From positions 2,728,001 to 2,792,000 of the forward strand of contig CM071590.1 in the NCBI GenBank assembly GCA_036429605.1: DNA of 64,000 nt. Reading direction: 5' to 3'. The notes beneath the pieces were generated by a model. The model saw only the letters and a list, made by a program, of their open reading frames with translations, was not told where the DNA came from and made no database searches. Below, piece after piece: positions 23,566 to 36,767 of the stretch. Within the stretch, counting starts at the first letter, position 1. Every line of letters begins with the position of its first letter. The position numbers were made by a program, and so were the translations under genes. Origin of the DNA: Cladobotryum mycophilum. Lineage: Eukaryota > Ascomycota > Sordariomycetes > Hypocreales > Hypocreaceae.

Positions 23566-25612
23566 GGCGAACGAACGCAATGTCTGCTCCTTGCTCTAAT
23601 TGTGGCTTTCGGGTTGAAGAAGATGGGATAGAAACAGAGCAACGGAGGTATTTCAACTGCTTATTAGGTCGACTTGCAGGTGCAGTTGTAGTCGCCGAGA
23701 GATGTCCAGCCCAGCGAGGCTGAATGGGTTTGGTTCCGGTTTGGCGGGGTAGCTGGGGGTTGCAACGGCGCTGTAAAGCTGCTGTAAGCTCTCTGAGGGG
23801 GAGGGAGAGGGTAAGCCTGGGTTCAATGGTCTTCTGCTGCACTCGATGCGCAAGATTTCGGGAACAGCGACCTTCTATAGTAGGTAGTCGAGGAGGAATG
23901 AATGAACAAACGTCGTCAGCCCGTCGTCGCAAGAAACACAAAGACTGCGCTCCAATAACAACATCCAGTCAAGTCATCGAGTTCACCTAAACCACAGCCA
24001 AGCTCCGCCTCATACAGGAGGACCCGCGTTGGCGCATTTTTTTATGTAAATGGTTAAGTGCATGGAGGCAGTTGGTTGGTTGATAGGCCTATGACGTGTG
24101 ATTGTTGGAGGAGGAGCAAATTCCAAGCCACACTCGAAACTCAAGCACACAATACCGATGGGCGTTTCTTGCCAACCCTGTAACCAAACCCGTGCCGTCT
24201 ACTGATATGGATTTCCTTCCCAACAAGAGACATTAGTGATCCCATCATGATGGCATGCAGAAAACCAAAGAGCCCAACAAATACTACGAAGAGATTATTT
24301 TATTCTAGAGAGTCTACGAAAAAGGACGTTGATTATTGGAAACTACCAAATCATGCCCAGATATCAAGGATCTACCAGATACCCAGACAAGCTTAAAAGA
24401 CCACTATAGTCAGCAGCTATCACGACGCTACTGGTCTTGGATGTTCACGGGTGCAGAAATAGCTCCGGAACTGGTGGCAATATGATAGCGATGATACTCC
24501 GAAACCTCCATTAACGTAGTATATAATTGCAATCTGTGCTTCCAAAGACAAGATGGAACTAAATAGAATCCAGAAACAAAACCACATACCTGCGGGTCCC
24601 CTCCCTCGCCAAGGTAATGGGCGCCCTTATCTGCACTCATCACTGCTGCAACGCTCGAAGCTTCGTGCTTGGCGCAGCTGCTGTGGGCCGTATGAATGTT
24701 GGCATTGGACGCCCTCACATACAGTAATGAAGGCGGTGACGAGTCTATGGCTTCAATCATCAGACACACAAGTCACACAATCTAACCTTGGATCCGGTTT
24801 ATAAAAATTGACAACAGAACATCTATATAACTCCATTATAGGTCGTAATCAGACTCCCAGCAGGTCTTCGTGAAAATGGCTAACTTGTAAACACCAGTAT
24901 AATGATGTAGGATGTTCCCATTTCGAATCAAAAACGCTCAGTGCTCAAACAAACAGATGGATAACTGACGCTATGTGGCATTAGCATTGCTCGCTCATAA
25001 ACAGCGTCGCACATGGACCGGCATCGCACACAACAAAAGCACTCAACAGCCGGGCTTTTAGTAGAATATCACGCCCCCTGAAAGTCTGGCGCTCATCTTA
25101 CGCGCCACTTCCTGGGAGCTCCGGCGTTCCACAAAAATGCAGTTGCTCCTTCAACTGGGTCCTAGTAAAATAGAAGATGCTTCCACAGACGTTTCATAAA
25201 GGGCAATTTCCCTCTTCAACTAAACATGCGGTGAATCCACGGATATGGGCCAATTCATCGCAAAATGTGCCCTAGATGAAGGGAACACTGCAGCTTGGCC
25301 TTCATCCTCGGCTCCACTGATATTGTGGCAGTGTACCAGGCGCAGCCAGATGCTCGCGTCTCGGCAAATATCCTGACCAACATTTCTCGGCATTATGCAC
25401 TCTCTATAGGTTGGTGATCCCAGAATAGCCCCCACAATCCTGAGAGGGACACTGTGCCGGATGCAGAACTTGTTATGGCCAAGAAGCCGTGGTTACGGAC
25501 CAGCCGGAAAAGGTCAGGTGTTCGTGGCTGCATTGTAACGTTCATGACTCGTCGTGTAAAAAATGTAAAGCGCGAGGAGGGGAAAAAGTAGCCGTAGATG
25601 GGGTATCAAATT
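23566..25612. other. 2-kb gene-free stretch
   Basis: Upstream flank of the Lec1-like gene and 3' flank of the next minus gene. Frames are short and GC-skewed near 23600-23990, with no splice logic. Nothing supportable. Confidence 0.45.
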
Positions 25613-26731
25613 CTATAGTTCATCGAATGCTCGCAGCCGCTCACCATCATCTATTGGCGTCTTCCATACCAACTTGGTATCAGTCTTGGGCTTGGTCTTG
25701 GGCTTGGTCTCAGTCTCCTCTCTCGTCAACTTATAAGGACTATATGTCGTGTTTGGTGGCTTGCGCTCTACTGTTGCGCTCCTCTCCATGTTTTGTACTT
25801 GTACATCGCCGCGGGCGACAACTTCGGGGCTGTAGTCCACGGTAACGACGAGGACGAGAAACACCAGGACAAGAATGGACAGGGCTGTCCAAGTGATTCT
25901 TAATCTCTTCCGCGTCCTCTCCTGCCACGCCTTGTCTGCTCGCTCCCAGCCCTCAACGCGTTGTCGAACAACTTCGACTCGTGCCGCCAGGGCCTCGATC
26001 CGTTGTCTTCCCTTATGTATTCGGCCTTGTAAAGATTCAATAGTATTCTGCTGTCCTTTGAATTGTCCCATGCCATTAAGCTGGCTTTTAATATCACTTT
26101 CAAGATCCTGTGAGATCCTATCAAAGCCAACCTGGATATCGCGTGATGTCTCTGCGAGATCTTTCAGGGCGTTGACAGTATTTTGAAGCGAAGTCATCTT
26201 TTCCAGCACCGAGTAATAGGTCTCGTCTAGGTGACGAGTTGTATCCGTCGAAAACGCATTGAGTTCTATGAGCGATTGTCGTAACTTGCTAAAAGGAGAA
26301 AGAAGCATCAATTAGTACTACGATGGAATGTTGGTTTCATCATACTCGGAAACCTACTTGGTGCTGAGCAGAGAACCCTCCCTATCACCGGGTAGCTTCT
26401 CCTTACTATCTCGCGACTCGGTCCTGTCATCGCCATCCTTCTGAATCAAAACGCTTCCTCGCCGGCTTTCGTTGGGACTCATCATGGGCGACACATTCTC
26501 CGACCGTGGCAGATCAACAGAATGACGCCCTTGCATTATCGAGGAAGGCATCGAGGTTGGTGGCTTGTCATCGTATGCTCGGTCCGGCCGATAGTGGTAA
26601 TGTTGGTGTTGGGCACGCTGCAGCTTGCCGGGTGAGGTGAATTCGGTGAGCGATCGTTTAATCTGGTGCCGCCCTCCAGGCTTGGATGGGGAGGTGGCCG
26701 GAGACTCCAGCGAGGTTCTTCTGCTCGACAT
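25613..26731 (-). CDS. Coiled-coil protein with a C-terminal membrane anchor, function unknown
   Basis: Exons 26731-26358 and 26288-25613 are joined by GTAGGT...TTTTAG and give 349 aa. The start was set at MSSRRTSLESP (26731): it is the first in-frame ATG and has an A at -3. The first 120 residues are disordered and rich in Ser, Pro and Arg. Residues about 125-250 form a coiled coil (ETYYSVLEKMTSLQNTVNAL and onward), followed by one hydrophobic helix (about WTALSILVLVFLVLVVTV) and a Lys/Thr-rich tail. The layout recalls tethering or SNARE-like proteins, but I see no SNARE signature and assign no function. Confidence 0.65.
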
Positions 26732-27431
26732 TTGGTATTGGTTGCTTGGCTGGGGTCCTTGACCCTCTATAAGCTTGCATCTGTATGGATGGTCGAGCTG
26801 TAGAGGCCCCCCAGGATTGGGTGGGTAGGCAGACAAGCCGCGGGACCAAAACCGCTGTGGAGCACACTGTTCACATGCTTCTAGTAGTGTCGTTCTGTCT
26901 AACCTACCCTACTACAAGCAAGAATCTTTGTTTATAATACAGAATCAACGTCACATGGAGATTTCCGACATCAAAATTAGTAGACTCTACCCTATTAATG
27001 TTTTAATAATTCCTTGATTTATTTCATCTATATTTGGGTTGTCTAAGCCCTCAGAAATTCGAAGCAAAGCGCCCTGACGCCACTCATAAGCAGCTGGAGA
27101 TTCCCGAAACAATGCAGATAATTGCTAAAAAACGCATTTCCTCCGCTCAATCCGCTTATAGTATGATGCCAACGCAACATGGTCATGTTCCACCTCAGCT
27201 CAGATCCCATGTGCATCTAGACCGCGCCTAACCACTCCATCATACTCGTAACAAAGGCGCTGATCGTAATGTCCAGTAATATATCACCTCAGCAGGAGTT
27301 GTAGTTCGCCCTTGACTCCCTGCAGCAAATGAAAGACTGGCCCGTTCAGAAATATGCCCTAATTGGGATAACCCATGGTTTTCTTCGTAGCGGGATATCA
27401 AAGTGATTCATCGGCGTATCGGTTCCATGGA
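26732..27431. other. 700-bp spacer
   Basis: Open frames extend 5' of the chosen start without an ATG, so an extra 5' exon is possible but unproven. The rest is the 3' flank of CGR1. No other gene seen. Confidence 0.4.
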
Positions 27432-27900
27432 TTAAGAGTTCAACAACTTGTTGCGCTTCTCCTTGCGCTTCAATCTTTCCACACGCTTTCGGTGCATCTT
27501 CTCGGCCATCTTCTCATATCTTTCTTGTTCCTCCTTCTTGGCTCGTTTATCTCGGATGGCTTGAATTCTCCGCTTCGTCTTGTGTAAGCAACAGTCGGAA
27601 TTTTCACCAGCAGCCGTTACTTACCTGGCGCTCCTCTTCTTTCTCTTCCTTCATCTCCTTTTCCTTTGCTTTCATCTGCATCATCGCCGAACGGTCTTTC
27701 TTTCTTTGCTCAAAGGAAGTTAATCCCTTTCCTGGCCGAAAGGCCTGCTTTAGTGAATGCCACTGCTTGCCTGGTGATAAGGGTCAGTGTCCAAAACCTT
27801 GATAGATTGATATGATCAGATGCGCACCATTTTTGCGCATGCCAAGGGGTTTGGCTGGCTGTTCAGCCGCCTTTTCAACTGTGGGCGCCTCTGTAGACAT
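27432..27900 (-). CDS. cgr1: rRNA-processing protein Cgr1
   Basis: A small, very basic nucleolar protein needed for 60S ribosomal subunit biogenesis. Exons 27900-27828, 27770-27625 and 27572-27432 give 119 aa, the usual family length. The sequence MSTEAPTVEK...LGMRKNGKQWH, then FRPGKGLTSFEQRKKDR, then a long Lys/Glu helix ending RYEKMAEKMHRKRVERLKRK is diagnostic. Intron 1 uses an unusual GTGCGC donor. Intron 2 is closed at GACGAAG, chosen because it restores the family block ERQRRIQAI. An in-frame ATG lies further upstream, but the family start is at 27900. Confidence 0.9.
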
Positions 27901-30900
27901 GCTTGTTTTCCCGATTGGTATCAAATCAGGACTTGGTGACTCGAGAATCGATAAATTGCCAATGTTCACTCACTCCAGATCATGACGCCAAATTTTTTTC
28001 TGCCGCATTATCAGAAGTAGGCGGAGCTGATATCAAAAGCGGTGTGAAACTCCATATTGTGGCTGAAATAAGGGCTCCACTTTGAATGTGAGTGTGGCGC
28101 AAATTTCAGGGTCCCCGATCTGGCCCGAATAAAATTGTCAGGGAACGCTTCTGGAATGCGGCTCGTCCAAGTCGTCACCCGGTGCGTCGGGAACGATCTG
28201 ATTTGCTTATTACTCTCCGTGAGAAGGCGATGCGATATACAGTCGCCATAGGGAATATTATGATCTCACATGTAATATTCATCATCATAATCCTTGTGTA
28301 TCCCTTGTTGGTGAATTAGGGAGGCTTGCAATTTGTGAAGCATGCATCAAGCTCTGTCCGGGATATCCATACATATCACGGTAGGAGGAAAGCACAGGTG
28401 CCTCCATCCATGCTCGTATTCTCGCAGCCATGAAAATGAATGCCGGGAATCTTTGTCGATGGCCTGCAGCTCATGTTTCATCTGTCAGCAAAGAGAAAAA
28501 GAAAGCAACAGGCTCACGTTAATGTCGTGGAGGGATTAAGAGGTCAGTGCTCTCCCATTAATAGCAGACCAGCCCCCCGTTGGTCCCAGAGAATGGAAGC
28601 CCATGGGATGGCATGTGGCTTCGAGAGTTATAATTATCCCAGCCAACATATTATAATTGTACATATTCGGTCTGCTTGGCAACGATCGAGACGACACGAA
28701 GTTGTGTTGCGGACCCGTAGCCTCAGGACCGGACTAGTCATGACGTTGATTGTCTTGGATCCGATTTATTTTTACTGGTAACTCATGCTTGCCCTTGAGA
28801 AAAAGAATTTAACCTGCAGATATAGCGGTATAAAAAACGGTTCGCTTCCGTGTTCGATGTGAGGTGCCTGCATTCCCGCCCTCGATGTCGGGACCGAGGC
28901 TGAGACCAAATTTAATTACGCCAGGGTCTGACCAGTAGGAAGCCAGATTCGGCAGACGCTCGATATGGAGTAATCTGGTTGCTGCATACGCCTTGCATAT
29001 GGTAAATTATGTTGTTCTTCCGTGGCATGTTTACATAGGTAGGCACACAAGGTATCGCATAGTGGGTCTCGTATGAATGGGATATTCATAAAAATACAGA
29101 CCACTTGTTGATTGCTATTATGAAAGTCGTCAGCGTTTGTCCGTTCAAAGAGAAATCACCTCCTCCCGAGTGGAGACGGCACGCCATGACATTGAATGAC
29201 GACGCTGCCCCCTTGACAGGTGGATACTCCCTTCAACACTTCCAACCCCTTGCAGACAGTTGAGTTTCTGGCATCCTTCTAAAGGGCAAAAGAGTGACGC
29301 TTCTGCGCTAAGTCGTCCCAACAACGGGCGTTGTTGTCTGGTTTCTCACAGAATTCTTTGACTAAGTGCAAACTAAGTGTTGATGGGCTCTTCAGTCTGT
29401 GCTCACAATGAGCGAGTGAAACATATTGAGAATGAGGACTCTTGCGGGAGAGGCGCCGTTGTCTGTCGGCCGGTGGAACAAGAAAGGCAATGAAATGAAA
29501 CATTGAAGGGCTGGTGACCCATAATCATTGTATGAGGAGGATTCGGGTATCAGTTTAAGCGGGCATCGAGACCCTAAATCACCGTTTATGAGCTGGTGTG
29601 GCTGGGCCACCGAACGCGAGAACTGTAAACGAATGAGCAGCCCCAAAGACATGCCTCAGTTGATGAATTACAATCGTGGCTAGAGCAATGCTCGTTGCGG
29701 ATTGGACCGGGGGCATCTAAGCCACAATTACGGGTCAGTTCTCAAAAAACCGTTGATATGCACAATTACGGACATGTTTCTCCATCTGGAGGCATAATAA
29801 TACTACTACAAGTATTAATGCATGATGAGTGAGTGTGCGCGCACTGAGCAATTTCTCAACACCCGGCGCGCGGCCTTGTCATAATAATAAGCACGACGAA
29901 AACGACGATGTACTACAAGTTGCAACACGGGATGCCTCTCATTCATACCAACCGCCCTCACAACCGTTTTCGGACGCTGGCAGCCTCTACGAGAACACGC
30001 AAGCAGACATTCTTACGTATTCGTTGACCAGGTTGCAAGGGAAGAGAATAAAAAGAAAAAAGGTCACGAGATGTGACTGATGCTCTGTATGCACGCCTCA
30101 TTGGTGCATCGTAGTTCGTACAACATTAGCTCCCCCTCCCCATCAGGGCCATGTCTCTGATGGGCTCGTGTTGACTGATACGGCACTGAATCGATAAGAG
30201 GGAGAGAAGAATGCAAGGTAAAGTACTTACATGTCTGGGGGAGAAATGAAACTCAGCACGTTTTTAGTGAAGCAAATAGTTGGGCTAAGACGGTCGCCGC
30301 CAACAACCCGAGTTCTATTTTTTTTAGCCGGCGGCATCGATAGATTGAAAGGGTCCCTTTCTTATTTTCACATGTTGCTGGACAAACCAAAGCCATACGC
30401 AGAGTCAAGAGCTGAGATGAACACAAAACTGCCACTCCGCATAGTAGGGCCGGATGTTGTTTGTTTTGATATCAACTTGCGTTGCAGCGCTAATCTGCCG
30501 CTTTGAAGAGGTTGTTTTGATCTCGATGCGCAAGGCACGGTTACCATCTGTCAAGCCGACCTTCCTGTCCTGTGTTGTTTAGAGACTGTTACTCTCCACT
30601 AACGGCTGCTCCGCACCTCCACCATTTTCATCCCATCTAGGTACGGAGTATTACTAGGTAGTAGGTAGGTAGCATTGTGCAAGTATGTTATTACTGTTGT
30701 TGCCCCCGGCAGCCATCGACGGAGAGAGAGAGAGAGAGTACGAAGTACAGAGTAGGTGAGTACCAATATGCACGACCATATTTACGTGCATACGAGGGGA
30801 CATAGCTTTGCATGCATGCGAGTAGTATAACAATAACAAGGGCCATAATAATAGACGGACGGGACAACACTTGCATCATGGGGGAGGATGGATTGAAAAG

Positions 30901-31988
30901 TTGTCAGGGGGAGAAGAGGTGGGTGAGAAAGAAAAGATGCGCCTTTTTGTGGACCCTTTGAGACAAAGGGGGAGATATCCGCCAATTACAACCCACAACA
31001 GCCAGAGACCATCAGCGGAGATGCACCACCTGGGCAGCCAAACTGGGGTTTCCTGGGCAAATAACACGTTGTGTGTCTTGTCTCCCCTGCCGAATTAGTG
31101 CACTGCATGCACAGGGAGGTGTTACGCCAGTTGAAGTCCAGGGCTCGTCGTGCCTCTGCAAGGTGCAAGGACGGACTGCTAATTCTCCCACCCAAGGGGC
31201 GCCACGGCCCACTGAAGCCCACAAGTGGCTTGCGTTCGGTTCCAGGGGTCTCCGACTGAGTCTCCAAGCCCGCCGACCCCTACATTTTGACTGACCCCCA
31301 TTTGTACTTGTACCCCGTACCTGGCTGGTACGGCCTCTCTGAAGTCACCTAACTTGAGAGCACGGCCCAACGCTGTAGGATTCCAAGTACTTGTACTTTC
31401 CACTCCGTACCTTCCCGATTCTTGTCTCTCCTCTTTCCTTCTCCCTTCCTCTCTTCTCCCCTCTCTTCTCTTTTCTCAAAGTCTCTCCCCGGATTTCTTC
31501 ATCCTCCGCCTCATCAGCGCGTTCTTCGAATCCGCCTCTTGGTGCGATTCCAGCTGCAGTCCTCGACAAGAGTTTTGCGCTGGTTTTGGCCGTCCACTCA
31601 TTTATTGCACCCAGTTTTGACTTGAATTGTTCATCAGTGCATTTGCATCAGCCGCACCACGTCCCATCTTGCCGACCTCGACCTCAACTTCGGATTCACG
31701 CCCTCGAATTAACTATACAGGTGCGCATCCGTCATATCCTCAAAAAACCTTCCTACAACCATCAGTCGACTGATCTTTCGACAGAAGTCGGAATTGATTC
31801 GCATTCTACGGCTGTGACCTCTCACCTACTTTCCTCCCCTACCAACACGAAAAAAAGGAGACCGGAATAGAAAACTTGAAGCGAACGATCGAATCTCATC
31901 CGCTGCTCACCAACAACCTCACTCCCCCTATGGTCCACGAAGCCTTTTAGTTGACCATCGGTCTTGTTGCCGCATCGCGGCTGGATGA
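27901..31988. other. 4.1-kb gene-free stretch before the Pro/Ser-rich gene
   Basis: The longest gap in the window. It holds short TACTTGTA motifs (31305, 31388), TACGGAGTA (30642), a (GA)n tract (about 30721-30738) and a strongly CT-rich leader (about 31415-31500) that looks like a core promoter/5' UTR for the downstream gene. No spliceable coding unit was found on either strand. It may be an extended regulatory region or hold a non-coding transcript. Confidence 0.45.
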
Positions 31989-34827
31989 ATGATGGCAACT
32001 GTGTGCTACAGCCGTGAGCAGGCACCCAGTGCCTCTCCGGCCGCGAATCTGGAAGCCACCGCCGATTTCCTCACCTCCTTGGATGCATCTCAATCACACT
32101 TATCCCCCGACAATTACCTACCACCACAACCTCGCTTTGTTTTTCCTGCTGGCCCGCCTTCACCGTCTTCCACACCACAATCCTACACTCCAGCTACAAG
32201 GAGAAGAAGGCCACTGTCAGCGGTAGAAACACATACGAGATCCTTTAGCTTGGCTGTCGACACTGCCGATCGGATACCTAGACACGCTGGTCTTCCCGAC
32301 TTCAGCTTCAATCCAGGCGCGACTGTCCCCACTGACGCCAATGGACAATTATTCCTAAGTCCAAATTCTTTCAATACGCCTAGGACACTTCCATCAGCGG
32401 CGCGACCTGGTGGCCACGGCCATCGAAGAGGTGGCAGTGAGTTTGTCGGTGGTCGTCTCCGTGAAGGAAGTTCAATCGCTGTATTCAGTACCATTCCGAT
32501 AAAGCCGGAAGCTGACTTCCCACCACCACCACCATCACTGCAAATCCCTCCCCATGGACGAAGAGGTCACCGCCGTGGCGTTTCTGGCACAATCTCCACG
32601 AATGACTTGCCCATCCTTGTACCTCCGCCTCTACACAATCCATTTTCCAAGGGCAATAGCGCCCCCAACAGTCCCACTGGCCCTGAACCTCATAATGCTC
32701 TCCCGCCATTAGGCCCGGAGGATTCCCCAGCCTTGACCAAGCTACCCGAGCCCGTGTTAACTTTGGAGCCTGAAAAGGTGGCTGTCAATGAAATTGACAC
32801 CGTTCCAGCACAAGTTATAGAGCCCGTCGCAGAGAGGGACCAGAAGCCACTAAAGCCTCCTGTTCGAACAAGAGTTGGGTTCTCCGATACCTTGGAGTTT
32901 ATCCCCCGGCCACTGTCTTTAATCTCTACCGACACCTCTAGCACCATGACTGCACGGCCAGGGCATTCTGTTTCCGGCAGCATTTCATCCGTCATCTCAG
33001 CAATCCCCAGTGGACGAGAAAGTCCAGCTCCATTGTCGCGAGTCCCAACAAGCGAATTCATTGACTCCAGACCAAGCACTGCCGGTGCCATTCTCCAACG
33101 CGCAACGGAATCTCAACCATCCAATAGCAAGCCTATTTCTATGAGACGCCGAAATTCTATCCCTGCTCTTGTAGATGTGCCTGATGGCGACTCTGTTGAT
33201 CCTGCCACACCCAGCCCAACAAAGACCACTAAACGATGGTCATTCTTTGGTTTGGAATCCCTGGCAAGCGCCGGGTCGCCATTGAAAGGACGCCCTAGCA
33301 GCTCGAGCTCTGTAGAGTCTAATCCAAGAGCCATGGACTCAGCCTCATTTTCCGACCATGGATCTGACACATCCGCAGATGGTGGTGAAGATGCTGGCAA
33401 ACAGAAAAAGAGCTCTAAGAAGAGCAGCAAGAAGAATCGCGTCAAGGGCTGGGCAGGCTCTATCCTACCTCGCAAGTCCAAAAGCAGTAAGAAGCAACTT
33501 AAAGCTGTCCGTCCTCCGACTCCCCCGCTTCCGTCACCCATCCGGATGATGAGGAAGACGATGAAGACATGTCGGATAAGGAACCCAAGGAACCTGAGAT
33601 GACACCACCCACCGTCACAATTACAGAATCCGAAACATTGCCTAAACGGCGGTCTGCTGATGACTCTTCTTTCTCCATGATTGATTTGGATGCAGCTCTT
33701 GGCCCCTTCAACACACCTCTTTCGTACAACCCTGAGTGGGAAGCGGCTCAACAGGCTGCTGGCAATTCTGGGAAGCGACGATTGCACAGTGCTCAAGGCA
33801 TGAGAGGATTCGCCGGTCCTGGTATGCACTACCATCGACGCGCTGAATCTGCGCCAGCTCTACCACCTTTCGACCCCGGCCACGCCTTTATCAACCGATT
33901 CGGAAGCAACTCAACCATGGCAGATGTGTTTGAAGAGGATGAAGAGGACGATGGCAAGGGCGGCAATCAATCCCGATCTGAATCAGAAGACGGCTCAGAT
34001 GGCGAAGTTACCCCCCAGCACCTGTTCCCGTGTCCGTAGAACTACCATCTGCTAAACCTTATGAGCCATTGAAGATTGCGCGACGGAGGAGCTCTGGGAT
34101 GAGTGATCGTGAGATCCACAGCACTCATTTCGTACGTACTGAGTGTTCTAGGACATCGCTCCAAGAAGTGGTCATTGCAGAAGAGCCTCCATTCTCGCCG
34201 TTTTCCGAGGCCAAGATGTTCCAAGGTTCAAGGGACTCGTTTGAGTCTGGTTCTCCATCTCCTAGACAATTCCCCGGCCTCAATGATCTGCCCCTAGTCG
34301 ATGATTACTCATTGAATAACTCTAACATGGCCACTGTTCCTATCAGCCCATACACAATGTCTTCGTCCCACCCCTCCCCGCGCTCGCCTATATCGATTGA
34401 TGCCCAGCGTATCTCCACTGCGCCTTCATCCGTCACAGACGCAAACAGCTTCCACTCACTGCTTATGGGCGAGCCGGGACCAGAGGTTAGAATTTCGATG
34501 GATTATGATATTCCTTCTCTCACTTCGAGCAACTCAACTATGACGCGGGATAGCGCCCCTATCCCACTGCCTCGGGTGAATCGCTCCACCCTTCGCGATC
34601 AACGGCCCGTTTCTGTATCATCAGCAGCATTCGGGCGAAGACGATCGAGCCTGGTTAGCCTTAGTCGGCTCATTAGTACCTCGCATGGAGAGAGAAGCAA
34701 GCTGTCGATGGAAGTAACCTTGGACAATGAGCCTGCTCAGCAGCAAAAGAAGCCAAAGAGCAAGTCCTCACGACTGAGCAGAATGATACAATTTTGGAAA
34801 CCGAACAAGGATGGTGCAACAACTTGA
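31989..34827 (+). CDS. Large Pro/Ser-rich fungal protein, unknown function, with two apparent frameshifts
   Basis: A mostly disordered protein of about 946 aa, without introns, rich in Pro, Ser and Thr, with many SP/TP sites. Recognisable conserved islands are the start MMATVCYSREQAPSASPA, the repeated GHRRGGSE and GHRRGVSG motifs, KRWSFFGLESLAS, a Lys/Ser-rich basic tract, HRRAESAPALPPFDPGHAF and the end SRLSRMIQFWKPNKDG. Three adjacent open frames cover it. Each switch needs one extra C, at the C5 run 33523-33527 and the C6 run 34011-34016, after which the whole span is open. Similar proteins are often labelled cell-wall proline-rich, but there is no signal peptide or membrane segment, so a cytoplasmic regulatory role is at least as likely. 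Confidence 0.72.
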
Positions 34828-35967
34828 TCATTAGGCTGTTATATACACACCAATGAATCAGCAAAGAGCTGCCATGACACATGGTGGCTGTCTTGACGAA
34901 CGTATATGGATGCTATGTACCGAACACTTTATATCTTCCTCTCATGCTTTGGGAATGCAAAATCTATTTCAAACTTTTCATGGCTGTATCGGCAGATTAC
35001 CTATCGAGTGAAATCGAAAAGAAAAGTTGAAAGCGCGATGTCGAGAGAGGGAGGAGGGGCTTGGTACTACTATAATCTTGCTCTTTAATGAAGCTGAGCT
35101 TTGGCAAGGAAGGCCTGCTCGCTTCTCTCGTCTGGAAGTAGGCGTTTGATGATAGCATGAACATCAATTTTTTTTTGCGTGACGAGGACATTATTCTTTT
35201 TCCTCCAGTCCTCGAACTTATGGAGGGGCACAGCGAAATATGTCATTGGCATAATCGTGCCGATAGTTTGGCCAAGTAGTCTTTGGAGGTATCCCCCATT
35301 TTATGCCTTCAGAGCAAACGGAAGCGCAGGCACAACCGTGAGCCGAGTAGGGGATTATTTGTTTAGGGAGCAAAACGTGGATAAGGTTATAAACGGATTT
35401 GCTCGATGCGAAATTACTGCAATAGTAGATAGTAATGAAATTGGATGCTGAAATATGCAAACCACTAATGATCCCGCTGCATAAGAGTGTGTCTCCTTGC
35501 TCCGTATATATATATATATATATACTGCTATTATCTCCCATTATCATACCACAGCTGGCATCAAGTGTACTGAATTACGTACACGGTAAGGAGATCTGGA
35601 TTAATGGTCACCCTTCAAGTGTTATCACCTCGGACAAGCAGGGGAGAAAATGCCATGATTGGTCTGTATACAACTTCTCTTCACTTCCTTGCCTCTATCT
35701 ACCCTGCGCCCATGACTGTCTACAGTTTCTCATCTACCTAGCAAATATCCAACTAATAATGTTTAGCTGTAGATCATGTAATTCTGTCCCCCCCCCCCCC
35801 CCAATGTCCGGATATCAATTCAAAAGATCATAAAATGTCGTCGCACCAATAGAAGAAAATGCCCACCCAAACGCCTCTGCCCATATACGTCATCACATCG
35901 CATCAGTCGTATGCCTCACTAGTGAAGCCCGTCATGTACACCATATCCGTAAGAAGCATGCCGCAGT
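34828..35967. repeat. 1.1-kb spacer with (TA)n and poly-C tracts
   Basis: Convergent 3' flanks of the two neighbours. Contains (TA)n near 35504-35524 and a run of 15 C at 35788-35802. No gene seen. Confidence 0.5.
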
Positions 35968-36767
35968 CTAGGAGAAGTACTTGGCCATGCCCTGAACACC
36001 CCTGCCAATGTTGTCGACCCAGTCGCCCTCGTCGCGAGGACCGTTGTAGGTGGACCTGCTGCTGCTAACATACTGCACGGCAGGTGGTCGACCGCGCTCG
36101 ACACGGGCGCCCCTGTAGGAACCGCCAAGATCGCCAGCCATGCGGACGGCATCGTTGACAGCGCCGAATGCGTCGCCGCTAGCAGCGCGGGAGGCCATGC
36201 CGAGCATTTTCTCAACGGCGGCTGGGACGCGGACGCCGAAGCGAGCGAGGAGGGCACCCAGGCCACCGAGAAGGGGGACGATGACGAGGAAGAAGACCTT
36301 CCAGGGGTGGCGCTTGGCGTAATGGGCGAGGTCGCGGATGAGACGCTTGAGTTGCTTTGTTGCGCGGTGGACGAAACCCTGACGGGGGGAGCGTTTGTAA
36401 TATGAAGGCCGACCTGGGGTCACGATGTTAGTCGACTGAAGTACAACAAGTCAAAGGGGGTTGGGGGTTGGGTCAAAAACGTACTGCCTCCAAACAAACT
36501 TGAACGACTAAAGTTGCTTCCTAGTCCAAAGAATGTGCTCCGCGACGAGTTGCGCTTGCTATACGAGTCGCCGAAGAAGCTTCCCGCGATGGACTTTGAG
36601 CCCCGACGGCGGGAGCTGGACCTTGAGCGGGAGCGGGAAGGGGATGGAGAGTGGCGCTTCTTTGGGCGAGAGCGGGAGGAGTGACGGCGATGGGAGGAGC
36701 GTCCACTGCCGCCGCCTGTTGTGCTCATTGCATCGCCAAGAGTGTCAAGGAAGCCGGAGGATCCCAT
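35968..36767 (-). CDS. Small SR-rich protein with one membrane helix, function unknown
   Basis: Exons 36767-36485 and 36413-35968 are joined by GTACGT...CCCAG and give 242 aa. The N-terminal third is packed with Arg/Ser (SRSRPKKRHSPSPSRSRSR), resembling SR-rich low-complexity regions. A basic amphipathic stretch (RQGFVHRATKQLKRLIRDL) follows, then a hydrophobic helix (about VFFLVIVPLLGGLGALLARFG) and a Gly/Arg tail ending in GVQGMAKYFS. The ATG at 36767 has a good context and the splice preserves frame. Probably membrane-associated; no family function is known to me. Confidence 0.65.

Noticed and set aside
33113..33835. 240-aa minus-strand ORF
   Set aside because: Antisense shadow of the Pro/Ser-rich gene; no domain.
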